A stretch of DNA of 64,000 nucleotides from an uncultured Eubacterium sp. (GTDB lineage Bacteria; Bacillota; Clostridia; Lachnospirales; Lachnospiraceae): assembly GCA_910577295.1 (NCBI GenBank), contig CAJTLS010000002.1:105767-169766 (forward strand), written 5' to 3'. Under the pieces are notes generated by a model. That model had not been told where the DNA came from and ran no database searches. It saw only the letters and a list, made by a program, of their open reading frames with translations. The position numbers and the translations under genes are program-made. Shown here piece by piece: positions 1 to 9,726 of this stretch (the stretch's first letter is position 1; each line of letters starts with the position of its first letter).

Positions 1-278
1 TTAGCTGTGATTCGGGCTTTTCCTTTTTTCTTTGCTTTTACTTTTCCTTTGGAAGTAACAGTAGCTACCTTTTTCTTATTGCTTTTCCATTTGGCCTTTT
101 TCTTTGTTCCCTTTACTTTCAGGCGAACACTTTTTCCAACATATAAGGTAACTTTCTTTTTGTTTAACTTCAGTTTTACTTTCTTTGCCATTAATTGCTC
201 TGGTGAGGAGAACATGGAGAGCATTAATGCAAAACAAAGTAAAAGAGCAAGTTTCGTTTTCCTGCCACTGTTCATCAT
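1..278 (-). CDS. Exported BIG2-domain surface protein, N-terminal part only
   Basis: The gene runs off the left edge; only about the first 92 residues are visible. The ATG at 278 is preceded by AAAGGA at normal spacing. The sequence gives a basic, hydrophobic signal peptide (about residues 3-32) followed directly by a very lysine-rich bacterial Ig-like domain of the BIG2 type, with the typical end motif KGKVKAKKKGKARITA. The same kind of domain heads four other exported proteins in this window (1395-5699, 31452-36395, 42906-44150, 44326-45855). The catalytic or binding part that should follow is outside the window, so the function is unknown; by analogy with the neighbours it may be another polysaccharide-active enzyme. 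Confidence 0.75.
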   Translation of the reverse strand, partial: MMNSGRKTKLALLLCFALMLSMFSSPEQLMAKKVKLKLNKKKVTLYVGKSVRLKVKGTKKKAKWKSNKKKVATVTSKGKVKAKKKGKARITA

Positions 279-435
279 ATCAAGTCCTTTCTATAAGATT
301 TTTGATTAATTTCCCTTATTATAACAAATGAAATTACCTGACACAAACATTTTTTAATCATTCTTGAAAGATTTGTATAAGTCCGTTACAATAAGTGCTG
401 GAAGGATAAAAGAAAGCAGAAAAGAGGGTTATTCC

Positions 436-1377
436 ATGGACAACTTTTTTTACAGCATAAATGCCACCTTACCGATTTTTTTAATTATGATACTCGGGAA
501 GATACTAATAAAACTTCATATTATTAATGAGGCTTTTACGAAAACGGCAGACCGTTATGTTTTTATGGCGGCTCTACCTGCCCTTGTCTTTAAAGATATC
601 ACAAAAAATGATGTGCGGAGTAAGTTTGACGGGGGCTATGTGCTGTTCTGTTTTATGGTAACCCTTGTTATTATTCTATCCCTCTGGGGACTGACCTCTC
701 TTCTTATGAAAAGTAAAGAAGAGCAGGGCGCCTTTATTCAAGCATCATATCGAAGCAGCGCCGCCATCCTTGGACTCGCTTTTATTGACAATATGTATGA
801 CGGCGCCGGTATGGCTCCTCTTATGATTATCGGAGCCGTTCCTCTGTTCAATATTTTTGCTGTAATCATTCTTACGTTAAAGGGAACACACAGTGAGCGA
901 AAACCGGATATCCGGACAACTCTGACAGATATTTTTAAGAATCCCATTTTAATCAGTATTTTTGTGGCGCTGCCATTTGCTTTTTTAAATATCCATCTGC
1001 CTGTTTTTATGGATAAAATGATTGACAGCATCGCCAGTACGGCAACCCCGCTGGCGCTCATTTCAATCGGAGCGTCTTTTGAGGGGCGGAAAGCAATAAA
1101 GAAAATCAGGCCCGCACTGGCGGCCGCGTTTATTAAACTCGTTTTACTGGCAGCTCTTGTCCTGCCGTTAGCAGTGTATCTGGGCTACCGCAATCAGGAA
1201 TTGATGGCAATTCTCATTATGGTCGGTTCCCCGACAACGGTATCCTGCTACATTATGGTAAAAAATACGGGCAATGACGATGTATTAACGTTAAGTATTA
1301 TCGTGCTTACCACATTGTTATCCTCGATTACACTCACGGCGTGGATTTTCCTGCTGCGCAGTCTGGGTACTTTGTAG
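436..1377 (+). CDS. AEC family transporter (auxin efflux carrier / malate permease-like)
   Basis: A 313-residue, very hydrophobic protein with about ten predicted membrane segments in two halves. The opening segment resembles the AEC family (for example NATLPIFLIMILGKIL), as does the inner AALPALVF motif. AEC proteins are secondary carriers for organic acids, amino acids or other anions; the substrate cannot be read from sequence. An upstream in-frame start at 364 exists, but the ATG at 436 follows GAGGG at good spacing and begins the usual family N-terminus, so I chose it. It stands alone on the plus strand, divergent from the BIG2 gene on its left and convergent with the GH115 gene that ends 17 bases further on. 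Confidence 0.85.
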   Translation: MDNFFYSINATLPIFLIMILGKILIKLHIINEAFTKTADRYVFMAALPALVFKDITKNDVRSKFDGGYVLFCFMVTLVIILSLWGLTSLLMKSKEEQGAFIQASYRSSAAILGLAFIDNMYDGAGMAPLMIIGAVPLFNIFAVIILTLKGTHSERKPDIRTTLTDIFKNPILISIFVALPFAFLNIHLPVFMDKMIDSIASTATPLALISIGASFEGRKAIKKIRPALAAAFIKLVLLAALVLPLAVYLGYRNQELMAILIMVGSPTTVSCYIMVKNTGNDDVLTLSIIVLTTLLSSITLTAWIFLLRSLGTL

Positions 1378-1394
1378 CGCCTGCCATCGTCAGG

Positions 1395-4300
1395 CTAACA
1401 GATAAGCCGGCTTATGGAAGCGGCTCCCCCGCTTACTTCCATCCGCAGAACCGCTTTCCCTGCTTTTAAATCAGCCGTCTGCGCGAGAGAGTATGTCTTC
1501 TTTTGCGCCCCAAGCGTCACCTCGCCAATCTTAACATCGCCGTTATAGAGCGTTACTTTGGCATTCTGTGTAGAAGAGCCAACTACGCCAAATTGATATG
1601 CCCCATCTGCTGCCACACGGATGCTGTATTCATATGATTTATCCTTTTCTGCCACAAGCTCACTGCCTGTTTCATCACTTCCCTCATAGCCGACAGCATC
1701 TATATAACCGGGAACATCATAGAACTTTTTTGTCTCCGTTATAATATGATTCATTTTGACCGTACCCTTTTTCACTTTTACCTTGAAAAATCCGTCGCTC
1801 ACTTTAATTATTTTTGATTCTTTTAAGCGGTAATTTTTTTCCTGCGTGCCGGGCGACACGCTGCCAAGCAACGTGTCGTTCCAGTACAGTTCTACCTCGC
1901 CTCCGTCCGCAGAAGAACCGTTGATACCGAACTGATATGTCTCCCACTCTGTGAGAACAGTTGAATATTTGTATTCCTCTCCCGCTTTCATCGTGCAACT
2001 CTCCGCATATGCCGTACTTCCATCATAAGAGGAAGCATTAATGTTTCCCGGAATCGCAAAGCGGTCAAACGTCAATCCCATCTGCGCCGTCTTGGCAGCC
2101 GGCTTCTTACCGACATAATAACTCTCTTCCGGCCCGAAATGGCTCTTCTGTACGCTTTGTGCAGAAACAACCACTTTCTGTAATACAAATGCCGGGTCTG
2201 CCGCATAAATACGGATAGTATTGACACCTGTCTTGAAGTTTGCCGTGCGCTCCGTCTTTCTGCCATTATTTTTTACATCATCCGGCCACGTACAATTATA
2301 AGTTCCCGGCACAAATGTATTGCTGTCTACCGTATTTACTGTCTGTACTTGTCCCGCATTAACCGACAATCCATAATAGATACCTACATCGTCTCTCTCG
2401 ATATTATTGGACGGCGCACTGTATACCGTAACTTTATAGTCGCCCTCTGCTGGCACATATACGCTGTATTCTGCGTATGGCGCCTTGGAGGCATCTTTTC
2501 CATATCTCTTATCTGCCGGTTGCATTTTCAGCGATTCTCCCATCTTGCCATAACCTTTCATGACAAGTACGGTTGCTCCATCCGCATTATCTTGTTTTTT
2601 CGTATAATTGCCCGGTAAAATTGAAGCGTAACCGTTGGCGTACACATATGTCTTATCCGCAAGTTTCGACGTATCAAATACTTTAGCCGAAACTGCTACC
2701 GTCACCTTACTATCTCCGCTCTGGATTACGACAGAACCTGTCTTGTCTGCCGATACCTTATCCCAGTCAACCGATATTTCAAACGTGTCCTGCATTTTAA
2801 CGGAGCCGGTTTTCTTTGACAGCTTAATCCAGTCCTCGCTGGCTGTCGCCGTATAGTTGTACATATTGGCTCCCTGATTGGAAAGCGTTACCGTGTAGGA
2901 CTCCTGATTGATATTGGTAAAATCATCCAGCGCAATCTGGCCTTCTGTAACCGTCTCTGCATGATTTTCCACGGAAACAGACATCTTCGTTCCCTCCGCC
3001 GGCTTCAGCCATTTGGCTGTCGGGTATTTCCATCCGGCAGAATCCCATGACGTATAGCCTACGTGCGGGGAACTCATCATCTTCTCCCACTTGTTGCCAA
3101 CGCCCGGCATATTTTTATTGTACGTCTCCTGAAGTTCCTTATCAAGGGCGATACATTCATCTACCATAATCGCATATAAGTTAGCGTTTGAACTCTTTTC
3201 ATTATAGTAATACTTATTGAGCCCGCTGCAAATCTGCATTTTCGCCACGTTGGCCGACGCCACGACAGGGAAGTATACAAACTGGAAGTATGCCGCCTGC
3301 AAACGCTCCGGCACCACTTCCTGATATGTCTTTGCCCTGCTTATCATATCTTCAATCCGGCCCAGCATTCTCTGTGCCTCGTTATAGTTGGAAGCGTCGT
3401 ACGTCACCGAAGAAACAACCTCCGGTTTGCAGGAACCATTTAACCATGTATAGTCTTCCAGCAACGTTTGTACTGCCTGCTGCTGTTCCTGATTCAGGGC
3501 GTCCCCGAATTGCTGCTGCACCCATTTTTCCATATACGCATCGGTCTTGTTTCCGCCATCTTTTCCCCATGTATCATAATCATAAGCGAGGTCGAGGAAG
3601 TAGGAAATATTCATTTCCATCGGTTTCAAATCGCCGACATTGACAATCCACATATCGTCGACGCCGTGCTCATAAGCAAGCGACATCTGTTCCCATACTT
3701 TATCGAGCTGTACCGTATTCACCCACTCATAGGAAGTCGGGCCGCCGTGATAATCGAAATGATAATACATACCCCAGCCGCCTTTGCGGTTACAGTCTTC
3801 GCCCTCCGGCAATGTACGCATATTACCGAAGTTGTCGTCGCACAACATAATCATTACATCATCGAGAACATTCCATTTCTTCAGACCGGCCACCTGCGAC
3901 GTGCCATGCCAGAAATCTTCTACTTCTTTGTACACCGTAAGTACCTGCGGCGCATTTTGCAGATTATTTTCTTTTAATATATTTTTCTGTGTTGTAATAA
4001 CTTTCTTTAACAGATTAATATTATCTGCCACGGTTCCGCCCAGCGCCGAATCGGCCTCGCCGCGCATACCAAGAGTATAAACATTCTCAAACGGCATGTT
4101 TCGTTTTACACCGTCACGCCAGAAATTGGTAATTCCCTCTTCATTGGAATTAAAATCCCATTTGTTACTCGTACTGTATTTTTTATATTTTGACTGCCAC
4201 TCATTGCCGGCACGGCACAATGGCTCATGGTGGGAAGTTCCCATGATAATGCCGTATTTATCTGCCAGTTCGGCATTCGCCAGCCTGCCCTCCTTACCGC

Positions 4301-5699
4301 CGTCTTCACTGAAAGTGTTCGACCACATTGCCGGCCACAGATAATTTCCCTTGCAGCGGAGAATCAACTCATATACGTTATCATAAAACTTTGAGTTATA
4401 ATTACCGAACTTTTTCTTTACCCAGCCGGTCAGCGACGGCGCCTCGTCATTGAGGAAGATACCACGGTATTTGACCGACGGCTCTTTCGAAGTATAAGTA
4501 TAACTCTCGTTGGTAAACGAAATTTTGTCTTTCTTCACCGGCGTCACATCGCCCCAGTATACCCACGGGGAAACTCCCATCATCTCGGAAATGTGGTAGA
4601 TACCGTATATCGTGCCGCGCTTGTCGCTGCCGACAATCACAAGGGCGCTTGTCAGTCCCTCGGCCGGATTCTCTACTACCTGAACCTTATACGTCTCGGT
4701 TTTCTTAGCAATGTCCGATACATCCAGTTTTCCGTCCGCAATAAGCTTATCAATGACGTCGTTATTTCCTATGGAACCGGCAATGACAGCCGACTCGCGA
4801 ATCGCAGAGGCCGTATCTACAACACGTGGTTTTGCCCCTTTTGCCGATACGATATTGACATCCTCCTGAAACGACTGTGCAATCAGGGAAAGACCGTCAT
4901 AATCAGCACCCTTTTTATCTACATAAATATCCGCGGAAGAAACATCGGAAGCAAGAATAAAGCTGCCCGGTTCATTTTGTTTTAAAACCGGCACTTCCGT
5001 CGGCGTAGGTTCGGCCGAAGCCGTTCCTTTATTATCATTGCCCGGCGTTTGCTGCGGTATCGTATTACTCTCGGCCATAACAGTAATCTTGATGGACGCT
5101 TTGGCGCCGCGGCCATCTTTGGCATAGGCTGTAATCGTCGTAGTTCCCTGTTTTTTCCCTGTAACCACGCCTTTACTGCTCACGGTGGCAATCTTTTTAT
5201 CCTTACTTGCAAAGGCCACTTTCTTCACCGTCGCCTTAGACGGATTGACGACAGCTTTCAGTTTCGTTGTCGAACCTGCCGTAATCGACGTTTTTTCCGC
5301 CGATAATTTCACTTTGGAAGCTTTTTTAAACTTCTTGTATACGGTTACTTTTATTTTTACCGATTTCTTTGGTTTTGTTTTGCTGGCAATGGTAATCGTT
5401 GCTTTGCCTGCCTTTTTCGCTTTCAGCTTACCCTTTTTGTTGACGGAGACAACCGATTTTTTACTGGAAGTAAATTTCAATGCCCCTTTTGCCGGCTTTA
5501 CTTTCCATTTTAAACGGTAGCTCTCACCCTTTTTCAACGCCAATGTGCGAATCACCGGCTTTTTGAGCGTAAGCTTCTTTACTTTGACCGCCTTGACCGC
5601 CGCTGCCGGATTACCCGTTCCCGCCGCAGCGGTTGCTATCATGGCAAGAGATAACGCAACTGCCATGAAACGTTTCTTCGTTCCTCTGTGATTTTTCAA
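1395..5699 (-). CDS. Exported GH115 xylan alpha-glucuronidase with two BIG2 and CBM-like domains
   Basis: 1434 residues. Signal peptide (1-34), two lysine-rich BIG2 Ig-like domains (about 38-120 and 125-207), a Thr/Pro linker, then a GH115 catalytic region (about 245-870) with the family landmarks RGIFLNDE (412-419), GNYLWPAMW and MRGEADSALGG. A GH115 C-terminal region follows, then two related modules of about 100 residues (from about 1225) that open IPGNINASSYDGS and VPGYIDAVGYEGS, like CBM6-type modules. GH115 enzymes remove 4-O-methyl-glucuronic acid from xylan, including from internal residues. The start is TTG, with AAGGAG nine bases upstream; the first ATG lies inside the signal peptide. 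It is probably exported and held to the cell surface through the basic domains. A second GH115 without a signal peptide is encoded at 25084-28695. Confidence 0.88.
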   Translation of the reverse strand: MKNHRGTKKRFMAVALSLAMIATAAAGTGNPAAAVKAVKVKKLTLKKPVIRTLALKKGESYRLKWKVKPAKGALKFTSSKKSVVSVNKKGKLKAKKAGKATITIASKTKPKKSVKIKVTVYKKFKKASKVKLSAEKTSITAGSTTKLKAVVNPSKATVKKVAFASKDKKIATVSSKGVVTGKKQGTTTITAYAKDGRGAKASIKITVMAESNTIPQQTPGNDNKGTASAEPTPTEVPVLKQNEPGSFILASDVSSADIYVDKKGADYDGLSLIAQSFQEDVNIVSAKGAKPRVVDTASAIRESAVIAGSIGNNDVIDKLIADGKLDVSDIAKKTETYKVQVVENPAEGLTSALVIVGSDKRGTIYGIYHISEMMGVSPWVYWGDVTPVKKDKISFTNESYTYTSKEPSVKYRGIFLNDEAPSLTGWVKKKFGNYNSKFYDNVYELILRCKGNYLWPAMWSNTFSEDGGKEGRLANAELADKYGIIMGTSHHEPLCRAGNEWQSKYKKYSTSNKWDFNSNEEGITNFWRDGVKRNMPFENVYTLGMRGEADSALGGTVADNINLLKKVITTQKNILKENNLQNAPQVLTVYKEVEDFWHGTSQVAGLKKWNVLDDVMIMLCDDNFGNMRTLPEGEDCNRKGGWGMYYHFDYHGGPTSYEWVNTVQLDKVWEQMSLAYEHGVDDMWIVNVGDLKPMEMNISYFLDLAYDYDTWGKDGGNKTDAYMEKWVQQQFGDALNQEQQQAVQTLLEDYTWLNGSCKPEVVSSVTYDASNYNEAQRMLGRIEDMISRAKTYQEVVPERLQAAYFQFVYFPVVASANVAKMQICSGLNKYYYNEKSSNANLYAIMVDECIALDKELQETYNKNMPGVGNKWEKMMSSPHVGYTSWDSAGWKYPTAKWLKPAEGTKMSVSVENHAETVTEGQIALDDFTNINQESYTVTLSNQGANMYNYTATASEDWIKLSKKTGSVKMQDTFEISVDWDKVSADKTGSVVIQSGDSKVTVAVSAKVFDTSKLADKTYVYANGYASILPGNYTKKQDNADGATVLVMKGYGKMGESLKMQPADKRYGKDASKAPYAEYSVYVPAEGDYKVTVYSAPSNNIERDDVGIYYGLSVNAGQVQTVNTVDSNTFVPGTYNCTWPDDVKNNGRKTERTANFKTGVNTIRIYAADPAFVLQKVVVSAQSVQKSHFGPEESYYVGKKPAAKTAQMGLTFDRFAIPGNINASSYDGSTAYAESCTMKAGEEYKYSTVLTEWETYQFGINGSSADGGEVELYWNDTLLGSVSPGTQEKNYRLKESKIIKVSDGFFKVKVKKGTVKMNHIITETKKFYDVPGYIDAVGYEGSDETGSELVAEKDKSYEYSIRVAADGAYQFGVVGSSTQNAKVTLYNGDVKIGEVTLGAQKKTYSLAQTADLKAGKAVLRMEVSGGAASISRLIC

Positions 5700-5720
5700 A
5701 AATACCGTCTCCTTTTCATT

Positions 5721-6359
5721 TTACTGTTCTGAAATTTTTCCCTCAATATCATAACCTACGATACGGATTTTGCCATCTGACATTGCTACACGGCATTCAT
5801 AATTCAAATTCGGCAGCGAATAATAGACCATTTTATTGGCAATTGGATAATCCGTCAGATTTTCTTCCACATATCGGTTTAACTCTATCCGCGCCGCCAG
5901 CGGATACAATGGATTGTGATAAATGGCAAGATACGAACCTACCGTCACAAGTACGCCTAATATACAGGCAGTAATTCTAACCGCTGATTTTTTATCTCGG
6001 TTTCGCGACAGGCAAATCAAAGCGCCCCCACCGATACCGATTGCTTCCAGAATAAGCAGGACAATCAAACACTGAAAAAGTATTATGGCAATACTTACGG
6101 CATTCGTCTGCAGACGGGCAATCGCATTGGCGTCACCGGCAACAAGCTGATAGAGGGCTGAACATAAAGCAGTACAGCCAAAAACCGTTAAGCACGATTT
6201 CTTTAAAAATATGTAAGACGCTGCCCCTATAAGCGGTACGATTAACATTACCTGCGGCAAATCAAAATATTTCATTAACGCCCCATATTCTAATATCCCT
6301 ATAATGATAAATGCAATCGTAAGCGTTCCCGTTCGGATTTTCTTCCAGCGTTCCCTCAT
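5721..6359 (-). CDS. Unrecognised integral membrane protein
   Basis: 212 residues from the ATG at 6359, chosen because AAAGGAGG lies six bases upstream; an upstream start would add about 24 residues without a good ribosome site. The sequence shows about five hydrophobic segments (roughly residues 10-30, 35-50, 55-70, 90-115 and 130-150) followed by a soluble C-terminal stretch of about 60 residues that carries a tyrosine-rich YYSLPNLNYECRV segment. I do not recognise the family. It ends 21 bases before the start of the exported GH115 gene, so the two may be co-transcribed, but nothing in the protein points to a role in xylan use. Confidence 0.7.
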   Translation of the reverse strand: MRERWKKIRTGTLTIAFIIIGILEYGALMKYFDLPQVMLIVPLIGAASYIFLKKSCLTVFGCTALCSALYQLVAGDANAIARLQTNAVSIAIILFQCLIVLLILEAIGIGGGALICLSRNRDKKSAVRITACILGVLVTVGSYLAIYHNPLYPLAARIELNRYVEENLTDYPIANKMVYYSLPNLNYECRVAMSDGKIRIVGYDIEGKISEQ

Positions 6360-6437
6360 GGCTTCCTCCTTTCCGGTTTCGGACATAACGCCCCTTACTA
6401 ACATAATAAGCCTGTTTTTAATGATAAGCAAGGCTTT

Positions 6438-8096
6438 TTATCTCATTCCATATAATGTCTCAAGAAGCTCCTGAAAAACAGGTATTTTCTTTACTTTTTT
6501 CAACTTTATTTTACCTATACTGCATAATTCACACACATAATTTTTTATAATTTCATTGCAGACCCGAATTTCCCTCGGTCTCCCATATTCATCAATATTT
6601 TGCAGAATACTATTTATCAATACCTCCCCTTCAAACTCATCCGGTGGTACGATATCCGAACTAAAAACCATACCGGTTGCCGCATCCGCCAGCATAACCA
6701 GCCGGACGGCGGCGGGACGCTCAAACCCTTCATCTTCAATTGATACCGGAAGACAATCAATATGAATATCCAATCCTCGATTTTGCTGCGGTATTTTACA
6801 GAGTTGCCGAGCAAACTCTCCATCCGGAATTTGCATCTGGAGAAATTGATAGGTAAAAAACGGCAACGGCCTCTCCATGCCATCCCATTGTCTGGTTTTC
6901 TCATTCCATGAAAACCAAAATAGATTCCCTTTTTCAAAATCAACCTGCATCTTGTTCTTTTCATAATATGTAAGCGCCTGAGCAAGTCGTGATAAATAGG
7001 CCGTCATGCGTCCTGCCTCCGCTGCATCCATATTGTATGGTAAATATCCCGTCTTATGGGAGAGAAAATACGGCCACTGATTTTTCCCCCGAAACTTATA
7101 ACCCAGCGATTTTATGATTTGATATTGCTCCTGCGACAATTCGTTGCGGTCCCCCCAGTAACAGGTCAGGTTAGTCTGCGTAAGTCCTGCATATGTTTCC
7201 GAAATATTAAGCCTCCCCTGATTACACAACCTCCAAAAATCATTCAACCCTTCAAATCCTTCGTAAATGGAAATCCCATAACATTCACCTCCACGCCCTA
7301 AAATCACGGCGAATGCAATATCAGCGCCCTCCGCAAGGGCAAACAAATCCATATCCCAGAACTTCTCCCATGGTTTTAATTCCTTAATCTTTGCCGCTGC
7401 TTCATACAAGACCCGCCATTCTTCCAACGAGGCCTCTTCTCTCTCATGCTGCTCTCCGGCGCCAGTGGCAATCGTATACAATGGCTCCCCGTTCCAGACA
7501 CTTTCATAGATTTCCTGAGCAGTCATTGGTTCATGCATTTTATCACTCAAAAAATAATTTTTCAATTGGCTGTTTACTTTTTCCAAATCATATTCATCAT
7601 ATGGTAATGACTCTACCCAATCCTTCGTCTCCTCATATTCTTCATCCTCAGGATTTTCCAGAACCTCAAGCAAATGATAATAACCATATATGCCGCCACA
7701 ATCTTCATATGGAGTATTGCCTTTGTATTTCAGAACCATCGGATAGTCAAATTCATAGTCGGGTAAAATTTTCTCAATTTCTACCCGATGCTGCCAGTCA
7801 TCGCCTAAATCATAAATATAAGTAAACCAGTCTTCACTATCCATAAAAGGCTCAATAGGCGTTTCTGCCGAGTTCAGTACTTCTTGCCTTCCCCAGCCAA
7901 AATCTTCAAAAATTTCCTCCACCACAACTCCCAAATGATAAAACTCAAATTGAGAGAGATGGCCGCCATACCATCCCATCACTTCATTTAAAATAAAACC
8001 AAACTGCGAAAACGTCAGCCCAGCCGGCACAATAAACCGCCTCCATATAGGTGGATGGGAATTTTTAATCATAATCTTCATCTGATACGCTTTCAA
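6438..8096 (-). CDS. Plasmid pRiA4b ORF-3-like domain protein
   Basis: 552 residues. The N-terminal part (about 1-185) matches the pRiA4b ORF-3-like family: IKNSHPPIWRRFIVPAG at the start, then YDLGDDWQHRVEIEKI and YEDCGGIYGYYHLLEVL. Members are widespread in bacteria without a settled function. The remaining 360 residues form a second globular region (WEKFWDMDLFALAEG, then a long mixed fold) that often follows this domain in Firmicutes. The start is TTG at 8096 with GGGAGG upstream; the first ATG, five codons later, lies too far from that site. The gene begins 16 bases after the YkgJ-type gene and is probably co-transcribed with it. Confidence 0.8.
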   Translation of the reverse strand: MKAYQMKIMIKNSHPPIWRRFIVPAGLTFSQFGFILNEVMGWYGGHLSQFEFYHLGVVVEEIFEDFGWGRQEVLNSAETPIEPFMDSEDWFTYIYDLGDDWQHRVEIEKILPDYEFDYPMVLKYKGNTPYEDCGGIYGYYHLLEVLENPEDEEYEETKDWVESLPYDEYDLEKVNSQLKNYFLSDKMHEPMTAQEIYESVWNGEPLYTIATGAGEQHEREEASLEEWRVLYEAAAKIKELKPWEKFWDMDLFALAEGADIAFAVILGRGGECYGISIYEGFEGLNDFWRLCNQGRLNISETYAGLTQTNLTCYWGDRNELSQEQYQIIKSLGYKFRGKNQWPYFLSHKTGYLPYNMDAAEAGRMTAYLSRLAQALTYYEKNKMQVDFEKGNLFWFSWNEKTRQWDGMERPLPFFTYQFLQMQIPDGEFARQLCKIPQQNRGLDIHIDCLPVSIEDEGFERPAAVRLVMLADAATGMVFSSDIVPPDEFEGEVLINSILQNIDEYGRPREIRVCNEIIKNYVCELCSIGKIKLKKVKKIPVFQELLETLYGMR

Positions 8097-8112
8097 TATT
8101 TTCTTCCTCCCT

Positions 8113-8616
8113 CTAATAACCGTATTCTTCTTTCAATCTCTCATAAATCTCAAATGCCACCGGACAGACGGTAATGGCATCCAGAACACCATACAAACTC
8201 TCTAACCGCCCCGGCTGGTTTGTGTACGGATATTTCACACAATTATCCGGCTTACATTCTCCCAGCCTGCAGCTTCCATCTTCCTGAAGAAAGTCACAGG
8301 GCTTGTGCTTCGTATAATATCCCCCTGTCTCCTCTTCCCTTTTTGCTTCCAGAAAGGAAGCCATGAATTGCTCCTTTGTCATCTGCAATTCTTCCGCATC
8401 CCTCTCAATATCTTCGGCAGGAATAATCCCATGAAACATCTTGCAGCAGTTTCTGCAACGATTACAGTCATATTCTGCAAACAGTTCCTTGTGCAGACGT
8501 AAAAACTGCTCATCTAATTCTTTTTCCTCCGCATTTATTTTCAGAAATGTCCGAAATTCAAAATTTTCATCCTCTTTTTCTTTTGCCATTCGCGCTACTT
8601 TTCTTGGTGGTATCAT
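8113..8616 (-). CDS. YkgJ-type cysteine cluster protein
   Basis: 167 residues. The cysteine pattern is that of the YkgJ / CxxCxxCC family: CNRCRNCC near residue 50, then single cysteines in KPCDFL, SCRLGECKPDNC and TVCPVA. These cysteines are thought to bind zinc or an iron-sulfur cluster; the cellular role is not established. The ATG at 8616 has GGAGG four bases upstream. It is the first gene of a minus-strand group that continues with the pRiA4b-like gene. Confidence 0.85.
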   Translation of the reverse strand: MIPPRKVARMAKEKEDENFEFRTFLKINAEEKELDEQFLRLHKELFAEYDCNRCRNCCKMFHGIIPAEDIERDAEELQMTKEQFMASFLEAKREEETGGYYTKHKPCDFLQEDGSCRLGECKPDNCVKYPYTNQPGRLESLYGVLDAITVCPVAFEIYERLKEEYGY

Positions 8617-8860
8617 GTTTCCTCCTTAATACATATTCTGCCTCCTGTTGCATTACACACAACTGCTTCCATACACAGGTAGAACTCTTACTATCTTTGT
8701 TTCACTTTCTGTATCAAATTATAACAAAATCCGCCTCTTTCCGCCACTTATTTTTTTCTGTCACCTGTTTATTTTAGCGACTGCTGCCTATCGGTTTCTA
8801 CATTCCGTTTTCTGAACGAGGCTCCCTATTTTCTGATAAATACAAATTTTACCGCGAAAG
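8617..8860. other. Intergenic stretch without a recognisable gene
   Basis: About 245 bases between the divergent YkgJ-type gene and the promoter element of the next plus-strand gene. I see no credible ORF, RNA hairpin or terminator here. It must hold the promoter of the minus-strand YkgJ group. Confidence 0.5.
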
Positions 8861-8861
8861 A

Positions 8862-8890
8862 CAGAATCTGTCTATCTCCTCTGTTATACT
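8862..8890 (+). promoter_or_regulatory. Promoter with operator-like element shared with 24506-24534
   Basis: The 29 bases begin CAGAATCTGTCTATCT and end with the -10 box TATACT (8885-8890). They match 25 of 29 positions of a minus-strand element at 24506-24534 that sits at the same distance from its gene. The left part holds an odd palindrome (GACAGA-A-TCTGTC, 8860-8872) where a -35 box or operator would lie. Predicted transcription starts about 60 bases before the ATG at 8958. The common element suggests one regulator for both genes, possibly the WYL protein at 23146-24090. Confidence 0.6.
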
Positions 8891-8957
8891 CAAAATAGCA
8901 AAACAAACTACGCAATAACAATTAGAAACAATTAAAAATATGATAGGAGGCAAAAGA

Positions 8958-9491
8958 ATGGCAGCAGATGAAAATCAATTTCAGGAAACAGAAAATGAAA
9001 CAATCGGGAAGAAAGTTCTATACAAACTATTTGAGATAATCGGCGGGATACTTGGCTTGTTTATCGTCTATAGTCTATGGAACAATTATAGTCAGGAACA
9101 TTTCCGTTATAAGGAAATCTACGAACAGGCGGAGACTTCGCTGCGTAAAGACATGGGAAACACAAGTAATTTAGAGTTGAGTGAATATGACAAAGACCGA
9201 ATTACAGAACAGGGAGTTACCATTTGTGATTTCGGGAAAGGAAACCTCAAATATAAGATTTATAATGTCAATATTCATGTATCCTGTGACGGCTCGTATG
9301 AGATTTCTCCTAATATTAAAGTATACTATTACGATAACGAACAAGATGCCGGCGAGGGCGTAGATGCCACAGTACAGTCTCATTATTATACGATTGGAGT
9401 ACTGGATTCCATTCGTAATGCCTATAACGAATGGGAACAGAAAGGCTATGAGGCAATTGATAAGTGGGCGAACGACATGGAAAATAGATAG
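8958..9491 (+). CDS. Unrecognised single-pass membrane protein
   Basis: 177 residues from the ATG at 8958, which has GGAGG seven bases upstream. A polar N-terminus of about 25 residues is followed by one hydrophobic segment (IIGGILGLFIVYSLW, about residues 31-45) and a soluble domain of about 130 residues rich in Tyr, Asp and Asn. The topology is probably N-in with an extracytoplasmic domain. I do not recognise a family. It is followed by a good terminator and is driven by the promoter element also found before the WYL operon, so it may belong to the same response. Confidence 0.7.
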   Translation: MAADENQFQETENETIGKKVLYKLFEIIGGILGLFIVYSLWNNYSQEHFRYKEIYEQAETSLRKDMGNTSNLELSEYDKDRITEQGVTICDFGKGNLKYKIYNVNIHVSCDGSYEISPNIKVYYYDNEQDAGEGVDATVQSHYYTIGVLDSIRNAYNEWEQKGYEAIDKWANDMENR

Positions 9492-9517
9492 GTGGCGGGA
9501 TATTCGGCCACCTTTTT
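9490..9517 (+). terminator. Intrinsic terminator
   Basis: Stem AGGTGGC / GCCACCT with a ten-base loop and a run of five T, directly overlapping the stop of the 8958-9491 gene. Confidence 0.85.
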
Positions 9518-9726
9518 ATATAAACTTTTTCATATTTTCTAACATTTTCCATATATTACATCCAATATTATGAATCAACTCAAATTCATCACTTGAAAAA
9601 TTTTTAGCCCTATCTATCGCCGTGTCTACATATGGCAAATAGTTTCTTTCAAAATGAATTCCTCTTTTCCCATGATTTACTTTATTTGATACTTCCTTAC
9701 TTACAAAAGTATGACTTTTAGATAGA
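9516..9726 (-). pseudogene. C-terminal remnant of an unrecognised, possibly toxin-like, gene
   Basis: An open frame of about 69 codons on the minus strand, ending in TAA at 9516-9518, with no start codon. It begins where the decayed IS66 fragment starts (about 9727). The peptide contains SNKVNHGKRGIHFERNYLPY and YVDTAIDRAKNF and reads like genuine protein. It is probably the 3' end of a gene cut by the insertion sequence. Its place beside a toxin/immunity island makes a polymorphic-toxin tail plausible, but I cannot name the family. Confidence 0.45.

Noticed and set aside
7..309. Plus-strand ORF of 100 codons at the left edge
   Set aside because: Antisense shadow of the lysine-rich BIG2 gene; the phenylalanine-rich product is the mirror of poly-lysine codons.
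1402..1415. Perfect 14-bp palindrome ATAAGCCGGCTTAT between convergent genes
   Set aside because: No loop or T-run and it lies within the GH115 coding end; probably chance, not a terminator.
3468..3977. Plus-strand ORF of 169 codons
   Set aside because: Entirely antisense to the GH115 catalytic domain, without start signals.
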